DNA from: Candidatus Omnitrophota bacterium
Lineage (GTDB): Bacteria > Omnitrophota > Gorgyraeia > Gorgyraeales > Gorgyraeaceae
Direction of reading: 5' to 3'
NCBI GenBank assembly: GCA_018824725.1
Contig: JAHJGB010000126.1
Span: 1 to 37,486, forward strand
Length of the DNA stretch: 37,486 nucleotides
The stretch's first letter is position 1; each line of letters starts with the position of its first letter. The translations under genes and the position numbers were made by a program. Positions 25,934-34,324 of the stretch are shown piece after piece. Below the pieces are notes generated by a model. It saw nothing but the letters and a program-made list of their open reading frames with translations. It did no database searches and was not told where the DNA came from.

Positions 25934-27100
25934 ATGGAGTTTAAGCTTAGCGATAGATTAAATCTATTACCGCCTTATTTATTTGTTGAGATAGACAAGG
26001 CAAAAAGAATTGCGACCGCTGAAGGCCACGACATTATTGACCTTGGCATAGGAGATCCTGATGAACCTACGCCAAGAGAGATAGTAGACTCTCTTTATAA
26101 AGCAGCCCAGGATTCAAAAAATCATCATTATCCCCTGGACCAGGGAAGCTCTATCTTCAGGGAGAGGATTGCCGGGTGGTACAGGGAAAGATTCGGAGTT
26201 ATCCTTGATCCTGAAAAAGAAATCCTCCCTCTTATAGGCTCAAAAGAAGGCATAAGCCATCTGCCGCTCGCATTTATAAATCCGGGAGACGTATCATTGG
26301 TTCCTGACCCGTGTTATCCTCCGTATAAAGGCGGCACTATCCTGGCGGGAGGTACGCCCTATTTAATGCCTTTAATAGAGGAGAATAATTTTCTGCCGGA
26401 TTTAAAAAGAATAGAAAAGCAAGCTCTTAAAAAAGCGAAAATAATTTATATAAACTATCCGAATAATCCCACGGCTAGTGTCTGCGAAAAAGGTTTTTTC
26501 GAAGACGTGGCTATTTTTGCGAAAAAATATAATCTTATCGTAGCCAGCGACGCCGCATATTCTGAAGTATCGTTTGACAACTACAGGCCTGCCAGTTTTC
26601 TAAAAGTAGAGGGCGGTAAAGAGATGGGAGCGGAATTTCACTCCCTTTCAAAAACATGCAACATGACAGGGTGGCGGGTGGGGTTTGCGTGCGGCAATGA
26701 AAAAATCATAGCAGGCCTGGCAAAAGTAAAATCCAATATAGACTCGGGCGTATTTAATGCGGTTCAGATGGCCGGGGTGACCGCGCTGGATATAGCAGAT
26801 AAACATCTCGGGAGGATGAATAAAGTATATCAGGAAAGAAGAGATGCCCTGGTGGATGGGTTAAATAAACTCGGCTGGGTTATAACTAAACCAAAAGCCA
26901 CGTTTTATGTATGGGCAAGGCTTCCGAAGAAACATAAATCTTCTATTGATTTCGCAGGGATGGTCCTTGATAAAGCGGATATTATAATAACCCCAGGCGT
27001 AGGATTCGGAGAAAGCGGAGAAGGTTATGTAAGGTTTGCGCTTACTGTTTCCAAAGAGAGGATCATCGAGGCAGTTAACAGGTTGAAGAAGGTAATCTAA
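25934..27100 (+). CDS. dapL: LL-diaminopimelate aminotransferase
   Basis: LNLLPPYLFVEIDKAKR, DLGIGDPDEPTPREIVDSL, YPLDQGSSIFRERIAGWY, INYPNNPTASV, FHSLSKTCNMTGWRVGFACGN. Confidence 0.93.
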   Translation: MEFKLSDRLNLLPPYLFVEIDKAKRIATAEGHDIIDLGIGDPDEPTPREIVDSLYKAAQDSKNHHYPLDQGSSIFRERIAGWYRERFGVILDPEKEILPLIGSKEGISHLPLAFINPGDVSLVPDPCYPPYKGGTILAGGTPYLMPLIEENNFLPDLKRIEKQALKKAKIIYINYPNNPTASVCEKGFFEDVAIFAKKYNLIVASDAAYSEVSFDNYRPASFLKVEGGKEMGAEFHSLSKTCNMTGWRVGFACGNEKIIAGLAKVKSNIDSGVFNAVQMAGVTALDIADKHLGRMNKVYQERRDALVDGLNKLGWVITKPKATFYVWARLPKKHKSSIDFAGMVLDKADIIITPGVGFGESGEGYVRFALTVSKERIIEAVNRLKKVI

Positions 27101-27113
27101 CAAAAGCTTTAAG

Positions 27114-27232
27114 GTAAAAGTCAAAAGTAAAAAGGTAAAACCAAAACTTAAAAGTTAAAATTAAAAAAACAGGCATTGAAAATTTTGAATTTTTAATTGC
27201 GGTTTTGACTTTTTCGTTTTTACTTTTGAGTT
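27114..27232. repeat. AT-rich MITE-like element E copy 2 (downstream of dapL)
   Basis: Same ends as copy 1 in direct orientation; only the central 20-30 nt differ clearly. Confidence 0.82.
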
Positions 27233-27246
27233 ATAAAATATTGTTT

Positions 27247-27651
27247 ATGCTTTGTTATATAGGTATAGGCTCTAATTTAGGGGACAGGGAAAAATATATA
27301 GAAAGCGCGATTAAGAAATTAAAGTCGATAAAAGGTATAGAGGTAAAAAGAGCTTCCAGCATTTATGAAACAGATCCTGTGGGAGGGCCAAGGCAGGGTA
27401 AATATCTTAACGGGGCTTTAGAACTAGAAACAGAGCTTGAACCAAGAGAACTGCTAGCAAAATTACAGGCAATAGAAAATGAATTGGGCCGCAAGAGGCT
27501 GGTTAAAAACGCTGCGCGCACAATAGACTTAGACATACTTTTATACGGGGATAAAGAGATAGATGAACCTGGTTTAAAGATTCCTCATTCCAGGATGCGT
27601 GACCGGGAATTTGTAATGAAACCTTTAAAAGAGATATATGCAGGTATATAG
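27247..27651 (+). CDS. folK: 2-amino-4-hydroxy-6-hydroxymethyldihydropteridine pyrophosphokinase
   Basis: CYIGIGSNLGDREKYIESAI, YETDPVGGPRQGKYLNGALELET, RTIDLDILLYG, IPHSRMRDREFVMKPL. ORF-track start 27205 lies in element E; ATG 27247 is preferred. Confidence 0.93.
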   Translation: MLCYIGIGSNLGDREKYIESAIKKLKSIKGIEVKRASSIYETDPVGGPRQGKYLNGALELETELEPRELLAKLQAIENELGRKRLVKNAARTIDLDILLYGDKEIDEPGLKIPHSRMRDREFVMKPLKEIYAGI

Positions 27652-28504
27652 AAGCGTAAGATCTTTGGCAAAAAAAGTTTCTGAAATAAAGAAGCGCAAT
27701 AAGACAATAGGCCTTGTGCCCACTATGGGGTTTTTGCACGAAGGCCATGCAAGCCTCGTAAGAAAAGCTAAAAAGGACACAGATTGTGTTATTGTCAGTA
27801 TTTTTGTAAATCCAGCCCAGTTCGGGCCCAAGGAAGATTTTAAAAAATACCCAAGAGACCTGAAAAGAGATCTGGATATCTGCAAAAAAGAAGACGCTGA
27901 TATAATTTTTGTCCCGGAAGCTAAAGATATGTATCCGGACGATTATTCTACCCATGTAAGCGTGGAAGGAATTACTGAAAAATTATGCGGGGCCTCCAGG
28001 CCAGGCCATTTTCGCGGAGTAACCACAGTGGTTACAAAACTTTTTAATATCGCAATGCCTGATATTGCATATTTCGGACAAAAAGACGCCCAGCAGGCAA
28101 TCGTGATCAAAAAAATGGCAGAAGACCTTAATATGGATGTGGATATAAAGGTAATGCCTATTGTCCGGGAAAAAGACGGATTGGCCATGAGCTCAAGAAA
28201 TGTTTATCTTAGTAGCTCAGAGCGGGTTCAGGCCGCCTCGCTTTATAAGGCTTTAAGGCTTGCAAAAAGATTATTTGATCAGGGAGAAAAAAATTCCGGA
28301 AAGATAATCAGCAAAATGAAAGAGGTTATAGGTAAAGAACCCGACGCTAAAATAGATTATATATTTATAGTTGACATAAAGGAACTGAAGGCTATTAAAA
28401 AAATTTCCGGCATGGCATTGGCTGCAGTAGCTGCGCGGGTCGGAAATACGAGATTGATAGATAATATAATATTAAGGCAAAGGCCGAGAATAGGCAGGTT
28501 TTAA
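27638..28504 (+). CDS. panC: Pantothenate synthetase (C-terminus encoded by a repeat element)
   Basis: GLVPTMGFLHEGHASLVRKA, VSIFVNPAQFGPKEDFKKYPRDL, FRGVTTVVTKLFNI, FGQKDAQQ, MSSRNVYLSSSER; ends RQRPRIGRF* inside element D. Confidence 0.95.
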   Translation: MQVYRSVRSLAKKVSEIKKRNKTIGLVPTMGFLHEGHASLVRKAKKDTDCVIVSIFVNPAQFGPKEDFKKYPRDLKRDLDICKKEDADIIFVPEAKDMYPDDYSTHVSVEGITEKLCGASRPGHFRGVTTVVTKLFNIAMPDIAYFGQKDAQQAIVIKKMAEDLNMDVDIKVMPIVREKDGLAMSSRNVYLSSSERVQAASLYKALRLAKRLFDQGEKNSGKIISKMKEVIGKEPDAKIDYIFIVDIKELKAIKKISGMALAAVAARVGNTRLIDNIILRQRPRIGRF

Positions 28505-28562
28505 CCTGCCTATTTATGAAGGCCCTTGCGGCAGCTTTGTGTAGGGCAGGCTTTAGCCTGCC
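28476..28562. repeat. Element D copy 2 at panC 3' end
   Basis: ggcaaaggccgagaataggcaggttttaacctgcctatttatgaaggcccttgcggca is near-identical to 17186-17243; followed by GGCAGGCT tt AGCCTGCC. Confidence 0.9.
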
Positions 28563-28583
28563 ATTCAAATAGGAGGATAAAAT

Positions 28584-28943
28584 ATGATGCTCAGGACTGT
28601 TTACAAATCAAAGATACAGGGAGCGATAGTCACAGAGGCCAATCTGGAATACGTGGGCAGTATTACAATAGACGAGGATCTTCTGGATGCAGCGGATATA
28701 ATCCCGAATGAGCGCGTGCAGGTAGTAAATCTGAATAACGGAAGTCGGCTGGAGACTTATGTGATACCCGCTAAGAAAGGGTCAGGAGTTATCTGCATGA
28801 ACGGAGGGACGGCGCGCTGGGCAGTGGTGGGAGACAGGATTCTGGTGATATCTTATGCCATGATGGAGGCAAAGGACGCTGTTGTGTTTAAGCCGAAGGT
28901 TATTTTTGTAAACGATAAGAATAAAATAACGGGTAAGAAATGA
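28584..28943 (+). CDS. panD: Aspartate 1-decarboxylase (pyruvoyl-dependent)
   Basis: [29 protein letters not shown] (Gly-Ser processing site), [40 protein letters not shown]. Confidence 0.95.
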   Translation: MMLRTVYKSKIQGAIVTEANLEYVGSITIDEDLLDAADIIPNERVQVVNLNNGSRLETYVIPAKKGSGVICMNGGTARWAVVGDRILVISYAMMEAKDAVVFKPKVIFVNDKNKITGKK

Positions 28944-28967
28944 CCCTTAACCGACTAAAGGATCTCT

Positions 28968-29951
28968 ATGACACCTCATCCTTATAAGAAAGAAGACGAT
29001 CTGAAGTATAAAGAAAATCTTAAGAAAAAGATCCTGAAGCTTAAGAAAGAAAAGCACGCTGTAATAATAGTGCACAATTATCAGCGCGACGAAGTTCAGG
29101 ATATAGCGGATATAAGCGGTGATTCTCTGGCGCTCAGCCAGGCTGCGGTCAAAGCGGACGCAAAGGTTATTGTTTTCTGCGGCGTGGATTTTATGGCAGA
29201 AAGCGCATCCATACTGAATCCTGACAAGATAGTGCTCCTGCCCGTGAAAGAGGCGGGTTGCCCTATGGCAGATATGGTCACTGTTGAGCGGTTAAGAGAA
29301 AAAAGAAATGAATATCCTGACGCTGCAGTTGTATGCTATGTCAATTCTTCCGCTCAAATAAAGGCTGAGAGCGACATATGCTGCACGTCTTCAAATGCCA
29401 TCCAGATAGTCCAATCCCTTAAAGACTACAAAGAAGTTATATTCGTGCCTGATAAAAACCTGGGAAGATATGTCCAGCAAAATGTGCCGGATAAAAAGAT
29501 AATCCTGTGGGAAGGATTCTGCCCTACGCATATAAGGGTTTCAAAAGAAGAGATTTTTAAGGCCAAGGCAGATCATCCTGAAGCAGAAGTGGTGGCGCAT
29601 CCGGAATGTAATCCTGACGTATTGAGCGTAAGCGATCACATATGCTCTACCGGCGGGATGTTTAAGTATGTCAATGCCTCTAAATCAAAAGAGTTTATTA
29701 TAGCCACTGAGTCAGGCATGCTTTACAGATTGAAAAAAGACAATCCGGAGAAGATTTTCTACATGTCCACAGACAGATTGGTATGCCCCACAATGAAATT
29801 GACCACACTTGGATGGGTTGCTCATTCTCTTGAGGCAATGGAACACGAGATCAGGATAAGCGGCGATATAAGGGATAAGGCTTATAAAGCCCTGGAACGC
29901 ATGTTAAATGTTTCCGGAGAAAAACCAGGGGCCAGCCTGGCCGGGTATTAG
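28968..29951 (+). CDS. nadA: Quinolinate synthase
   Basis: IIVHNYQRDEVQDIADISGDSLALSQAA, CGVDFMAESASILNPDKIVLLP, AGCPMADM, CYVNSSAQIKAESDICCTSSNA, HPECNPDV, ATESGMLYRLK. Confidence 0.95.
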   Translation: MTPHPYKKEDDLKYKENLKKKILKLKKEKHAVIIVHNYQRDEVQDIADISGDSLALSQAAVKADAKVIVFCGVDFMAESASILNPDKIVLLPVKEAGCPMADMVTVERLREKRNEYPDAAVVCYVNSSAQIKAESDICCTSSNAIQIVQSLKDYKEVIFVPDKNLGRYVQQNVPDKKIILWEGFCPTHIRVSKEEIFKAKADHPEAEVVAHPECNPDVLSVSDHICSTGGMFKYVNASKSKEFIIATESGMLYRLKKDNPEKIFYMSTDRLVCPTMKLTTLGWVAHSLEAMEHEIRISGDIRDKAYKALERMLNVSGEKPGASLAGY

Positions 29952-29956
29952 TTACT

Positions 29957-29993
29957 ATGGGAGTCCGACTCCCATAGGGAGTCGGACTCCCAT
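29957..29993. repeat. Palindrome family C copy 5, overlapping nadX start
   Basis: ATGGGAGTCCGACTCCC ata GGGAGTCGGACTCCCAT, perfect 17-bp arms. Confidence 0.9.
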
Positions 29994-30792
29994 GAGTTAT
30001 ATGAAACTTAAAAAAATAGGCATAATAGGCTGCGGGGCAATGGGTTCCGAGATAGCGGATTACATATCCAGGAATCTAGGCGATAAATTAAAGATAATAG
30101 CTGTCGCTGATATTGATTTCAGGAAAGCAGAAGGGCTTTCCAACAGAATAAAGCCGAAGCCGTTGATAGCATCTATAGAAGAGATAATTAATAAATCCGA
30201 TATTATAATAGAAGCGGCATCCGGGGAGATCTCTGGAGATATAGCTGAAAAGGCAAATGCTTTAAAAAAAGACGCGCTTATTATGAGCACAGGCGGACTT
30301 TTAAGGAAACCGCAGCTTATTGAAAAAATAAATTCAGGCCATTCGAGCATACATATCCCTAGCGGCGCCATATGCGGGCTGGATGGATTAAAATCAGCAA
30401 TGACAGGCGCAGTTAAAAGTGTGACCCTTACTACCAGGAAGCCATTGAAAGGCCTTGCAGGCTCTCCGCATTTAAAAGAAAAAAATATCAATATAGAAAA
30501 AATAGATAAAGAGACTCTGATATATTCCGGCACAGCCAGGGATGCGATAAAATATTTTCCTCAGAATATAAACGTGGCTGTTACATTGAGTATATGCGGA
30601 ATCGGAGCAGACAAAACAAACGTAAAGATATTCACTTCCCCTGATTACACAAAAAATACCCATGAGATAGAAATAGAAGGCGAGTTTGGAAGGTTATGGA
30701 CAAAGACAGAAAATCTGCCTTCCAAAAATAATCCTAAGACCAGTCAATTGGCAATTTTTTCAGCGATCGCCAAGCTTAAAGAAATAATTTGA
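29992..30792 (+). CDS. nadX: L-aspartate dehydrogenase
   Basis: KLKKIGIIGCGAMGSEIADYI, IIIEAASGE, STGGLLR, IPSGAICGLDGLKSA, NINVAVTLSICGIGADKT. Start 29992 or 30001. Confidence 0.87.
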   Translation: MSYMKLKKIGIIGCGAMGSEIADYISRNLGDKLKIIAVADIDFRKAEGLSNRIKPKPLIASIEEIINKSDIIIEAASGEISGDIAEKANALKKDALIMSTGGLLRKPQLIEKINSGHSSIHIPSGAICGLDGLKSAMTGAVKSVTLTTRKPLKGLAGSPHLKEKNINIEKIDKETLIYSGTARDAIKYFPQNINVAVTLSICGIGADKTNVKIFTSPDYTKNTHEIEIEGEFGRLWTKTENLPSKNNPKTSQLAIFSAIAKLKEII

Positions 30793-30826
30793 TATAAAAT
30801 CATAAAGAGGGAGGGGGTGATTAAGG

Positions 30827-30949
30827 ATGGAAAAAGTAATGAAATGCGGAATAAAGAAGCAGAAGGGATATCTTTATTTTATCGATAAACACGGAGATAT
30901 CTCCAGAGCTAAGATGGCTCGCGGCGGAAAGAAAAAGAAAAAAAGATAA
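30827..30949 (+). CDS. Uncharacterised 40-aa basic protein (missed by the ORF track)
   Basis: Manual translation MEKVMKCGIKKQKGYLYFIDKHGDISRAKMARGGKKKKKR*; AGGGAGGGGG upstream of the ATG. Confidence 0.72.
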   Translation: MEKVMKCGIKKQKGYLYFIDKHGDISRAKMARGGKKKKKR

Positions 30950-30964
30950 AAGTTTTTAATTCGC

Positions 30965-30996
30965 GTCCCGCACCTTTTTAAAAAAAGGTGCGGGAC
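30965..30996. repeat. Perfect intergenic palindrome
   Basis: GTCCCGCACCTTTTT aa AAAAAGGTGCGGGAC (15-bp arms). Confidence 0.9.
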
Positions 30997-31018
30997 TCCG
31001 AAATTCAGAATTCAATCA

Positions 31019-33016
31019 ATGCGTCTTCTAGTTTTAATCCTGCTTTTTACGCTTCTTTTTATCTCTCAGATAAACACCATAGTTGACTCTGATTTATGGT
31101 GCCACTTTAAAACAGGCGAATATATTTTAAAAAATTTTAATATCCCGCAAACGGATATTTTTTCTTATACGTTGGAAAACCAGCCATGGGTAGACCATGA
31201 ATGGCTTTCTCAGATTATATTTTATATTATTTTTGCTAAATTCGGCTGGCTGGGCGTAAATATGCTCAAGGCAGTTGTCGTATCTTTATGTTTTCTTATC
31301 TTGCTGTTTTTCATAGTTTCCAAATATAAAAAACTTGTTTATGCACTCTTTTTTATAGTACTCTCTGTTTTTGCCTTTGGTTACAGGTCATTTGCAAGGC
31401 CCGAGATTTTTTCATATTTATTTTTATGCCTGTTTTTTTATGTGCTTGAAAGCGAAGAAAAATTTTATCTGCTCCCCATTCTTCAAATATTATGGGTAAA
31501 TCTGCACGGTTATTTCATATTAGGCCCTGTGTTGATATTTTTATATTGCATCGGGAGCCTTGCTTTAAGGGATTTTAAAAAAGTTAAAAGATTAGGATTG
31601 ATATTGGGTTTCACCTGTCTTGCGTGTTGCATCAATCCATATTTTTATAAAGGCGCTGTTTATCCTATAAAAATATTAATAGGGATTTTTAATCAGCAAA
31701 AAGCCTACATGCAGGATGTGCATGAATTAATGATGCCTATCAATGCCAGCTTTGGGAGGTATGTTTTTTTCTGGGTATTAGCTATTCTGTCCAGCATAAC
31801 ATTTTTAATAAATCTAAAGAAGGCCAGGATACAGCATGTTTTAATTTTTCTGGGTTCGTTTGCAGCTTCTTACGCGGCAGTAAGAAATATGCCTGTCTTT
31901 ATATTTATGGCTATGCCGCTGGCCGTTATTAATTTAAACGAGGCAGGGGTTGCTAAAAATATAGTTGATAAAAAATATTATGGAGCGGTCCTGTTGGTTA
32001 TTCTAGCAGGGATATATTTTTTTATTTCAAATAAATATTATGAGTTTACAAAACAGTCTGCGTTCAGAAAGACAGGATCCGGGATGATAGGGCTTTTGAC
32101 GCCTAAAAAGGCTTGCGATTTTTTAGAGCGCGAGAACATAAAAGGCCGAATTTTTAACAGCATTGATTTCGGGCATTATATAGCGTATAGATTTTATCCT
32201 GAGAAAAGGGTATTCATAGACGTAAGGACAGAGTTATATAAAAATGATTTTTATCAACTATATAAGAGGGCTCAAAATTATCCTGATGAATGGGAGAGCC
32301 TTCAGGAAAAATATCATTTTAATATCGCGCTTATCAGGCATTTATTCAGCGGCACAGAGCGGTTATTGAGATTTTTACATAAAGATAAAGGGTGGGCCCT
32401 GGTGCATTACGATGAAACCTCCGCAGTATTTTTACATGATGTGCCGGAAAATAAAAAGGCGATAGAAGAATTCAGGATAGATTTTAGCAAAAAGAAAATA
32501 GAAAAATCTGATGAATGTTTGAGCATAGCTGGTTTTTTCGAAAAGATAGGAGAGGCTAAGCCGGCGGAAGAGGTTTATATAAAACTCATAGAGGCAAATC
32601 CTGAATTTTTAGAAGCAGGTAATAATCTTGCTGCTATTTATATTAATGCCGGACGGCACGAAAACGCCCTTGATATCATAGACAGGTTCTTAAAATATTA
32701 TCCTGAATCAGCAGAGCTTTATTGCAATAAGGGTACGGCTTATTTGCGCATGGGTAAAAAAGAAGAAGGGATTAGTGCGCTTGAAAAATCAGCTGGGCTG
32801 AATCCTTACTTGAGACAGGCTTCTTATATGCTAGGGCTTGTGTATTATGAAAAAGGCTACATAGAAAAATCTATGCGGCAATTTATAAAATATCTGGCTT
32901 TGGACCCTTATAATGCAGGCGCGCATAGAATGCTTGGCAATATCTATAAGCATAAAGGGCTTTTAAAAAAGGCTGAGTCGGAATATAATGAAGCGGATAA
33001 GCTGGAGGGGAAATAG
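31019..33016 (+). CDS. Multi-pass membrane protein (GT-C-like) with C-terminal TPR repeats
   Basis: Many hydrophobic helices; C-terminal repeats AEEVYIKLIEANPEFLEAGNNLAAIYINAGRHENALDIIDRFLKYYPESAELYCNKGTAYLRMGKKEEGISALEKS. Confidence 0.75.
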   Translation: MRLLVLILLFTLLFISQINTIVDSDLWCHFKTGEYILKNFNIPQTDIFSYTLENQPWVDHEWLSQIIFYIIFAKFGWLGVNMLKAVVVSLCFLILLFFIVSKYKKLVYALFFIVLSVFAFGYRSFARPEIFSYLFLCLFFYVLESEEKFYLLPILQILWVNLHGYFILGPVLIFLYCIGSLALRDFKKVKRLGLILGFTCLACCINPYFYKGAVYPIKILIGIFNQQKAYMQDVHELMMPINASFGRYVFFWVLAILSSITFLINLKKARIQHVLIFLGSFAASYAAVRNMPVFIFMAMPLAVINLNEAGVAKNIVDKKYYGAVLLVILAGIYFFISNKYYEFTKQSAFRKTGSGMIGLLTPKKACDFLERENIKGRIFNSIDFGHYIAYRFYPEKRVFIDVRTELYKNDFYQLYKRAQNYPDEWESLQEKYHFNIALIRHLFSGTERLLRFLHKDKGWALVHYDETSAVFLHDVPENKKAIEEFRIDFSKKKIEKSDECLSIAGFFEKIGEAKPAEEVYIKLIEANPEFLEAGNNLAAIYINAGRHENALDIIDRFLKYYPESAELYCNKGTAYLRMGKKEEGISALEKSAGLNPYLRQASYMLGLVYYEKGYIEKSMRQFIKYLALDPYNAGAHRMLGNIYKHKGLLKKAESEYNEADKLEGK

Positions 33017-33018
33017 AA

Positions 33019-34260
33019 ATGCTCAAGAGCGTAGAAACCAGGCTAAAAGATTATTTTAAAAAAAATAAGAGATATGCGATTAATCTTGTTTCAAAATTAA
33101 TAGAAATTCCTACAGTGAATCCGCCCGGTAAAAACTATGAAGAGATGGTGTGTTTTCTTGAAAAGGAGTGCAGGAAACTGAGGTTGTCTACAAAAAAATA
33201 TGTTACGCCGAAAAATGTGTTAAATAAATTCGGCGTAAGATATGGCTCTAAAAGAGTGAGTTTGGTAGCTGATCTGGATACAGGGGCGGAAAAAACATTC
33301 CACATAAATTCTCATTACGATGTGGTGCCTGCTACTGATAAATGGAAAACGGATCCTTTCGTGGCAGTAATAAAAGGCGCGAAGATTTATGGCCGCGGCT
33401 CAGAAGATATGAAAGGAAATATTGCAAGCGTATTGTTCGCAATAAGGGCATTAAAGAAGTGCGGCATAAAGCCCAAAATAAATATACAGCTTTCTTTTAC
33501 GCCTGACGAAGAGATAGGCGGAAGGACAGGCCTTGGTTACCTGGTCGGGATGGGCTTTGTAAAAGCTGATTATGCGATGAGCGAAGGGTGCTCGGGAAAT
33601 TATGTTTCGATGGGGAATAAAGGCGTTTTATGGGCTGAGGTAGAGATCCTAGGCAAATCAGCTCACGGTTCTATGCCTCACAAAGGCGTCAATTCCTTTG
33701 AAAGAATGAACATGCTTGTGAATGAATTTGGAAAACTTAAAAAGAAAATCTCTAAAAGAAAAACCCGGCATAGCATGCGGGATGCTGTTTCTAAAAGCGC
33801 GACTTTTGTGATGGGAGGGTTTTTAGAGGGAGGGGTAAAAATAAATGTGGTTCCTGGGGCTGTAAAATTCAGTATAGACAGGCGGCTTATACCGGAAGAA
33901 AGTATAGGTGCCGCGAAAAAAGAAATAGAGGCTGTTATTAAAAAGTTTGATGCCGGGTACAAAGATTCAAAGGTTAATATAAGATTTATTTCGCAAGAAG
34001 GGCCTGCAATATCCGGAAAAGATGATGTATTTTTTAAAGTAGTTTCTGATGCCGTAAAGATTACAACAGGCAAATATGCGAATTTCAGCGTGATGCCCGG
34101 CGCAACTGATATGCGGTATTTCATGTGGAAGGGCATACCCACTCTTGGTTACAGCGCAAGCGGCGGGGGAAAATGGCATAGCGATGATGAATTTGTTTGC
34201 ATAAGCAGTCTTGTGAAAACAGCAAATGTCTATGCATTGGTTATGAAAGACCTGACTTAA
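33019..34260 (+). CDS. M20-family metallopeptidase / deacylase (ArgE/DapE type)
   Basis: HINSHYDVVPATDKWKTDPF, YGRGSEDMKGNIASVL, FTPDEEIGGRTGLGYL, GKSAHGSMPHKGVNSFERM, MPGATDMRYF. Confidence 0.88.
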   Translation: MLKSVETRLKDYFKKNKRYAINLVSKLIEIPTVNPPGKNYEEMVCFLEKECRKLRLSTKKYVTPKNVLNKFGVRYGSKRVSLVADLDTGAEKTFHINSHYDVVPATDKWKTDPFVAVIKGAKIYGRGSEDMKGNIASVLFAIRALKKCGIKPKINIQLSFTPDEEIGGRTGLGYLVGMGFVKADYAMSEGCSGNYVSMGNKGVLWAEVEILGKSAHGSMPHKGVNSFERMNMLVNEFGKLKKKISKRKTRHSMRDAVSKSATFVMGGFLEGGVKINVVPGAVKFSIDRRLIPEESIGAAKKEIEAVIKKFDAGYKDSKVNIRFISQEGPAISGKDDVFFKVVSDAVKITTGKYANFSVMPGATDMRYFMWKGIPTLGYSASGGGKWHSDDEFVCISSLVKTANVYALVMKDLT

Positions 34261-34269
34261 CTAGAGTGG

Positions 34270-34312
34270 ACTATCGAAGCCCGACTCCCTATGGGAGTCG
34301 GGCTTCGATAGT
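34270..34312. repeat. Palindrome family C copy 6
   Basis: ACTATCGAAGCCCGACTCCC tat GGGAGTCGGGCTTCGATAGT, perfect 20-bp arms. Confidence 0.92.
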
Positions 34313-34324
34313 AAAGAGATATCT

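Noticed and set aside
27205-27246. N-terminal extension of FolK (MTFSFLLLSYKILF)
   Set aside because: Encoded by the right end of element E; FolK normally begins at the YIGIGSNLGD motif.
29908-29991. N-terminal extension of NadX ORF
   Set aside because: Overlaps nadA and the palindrome; the NadX fold starts at KLKKIGIIGCGAMG.
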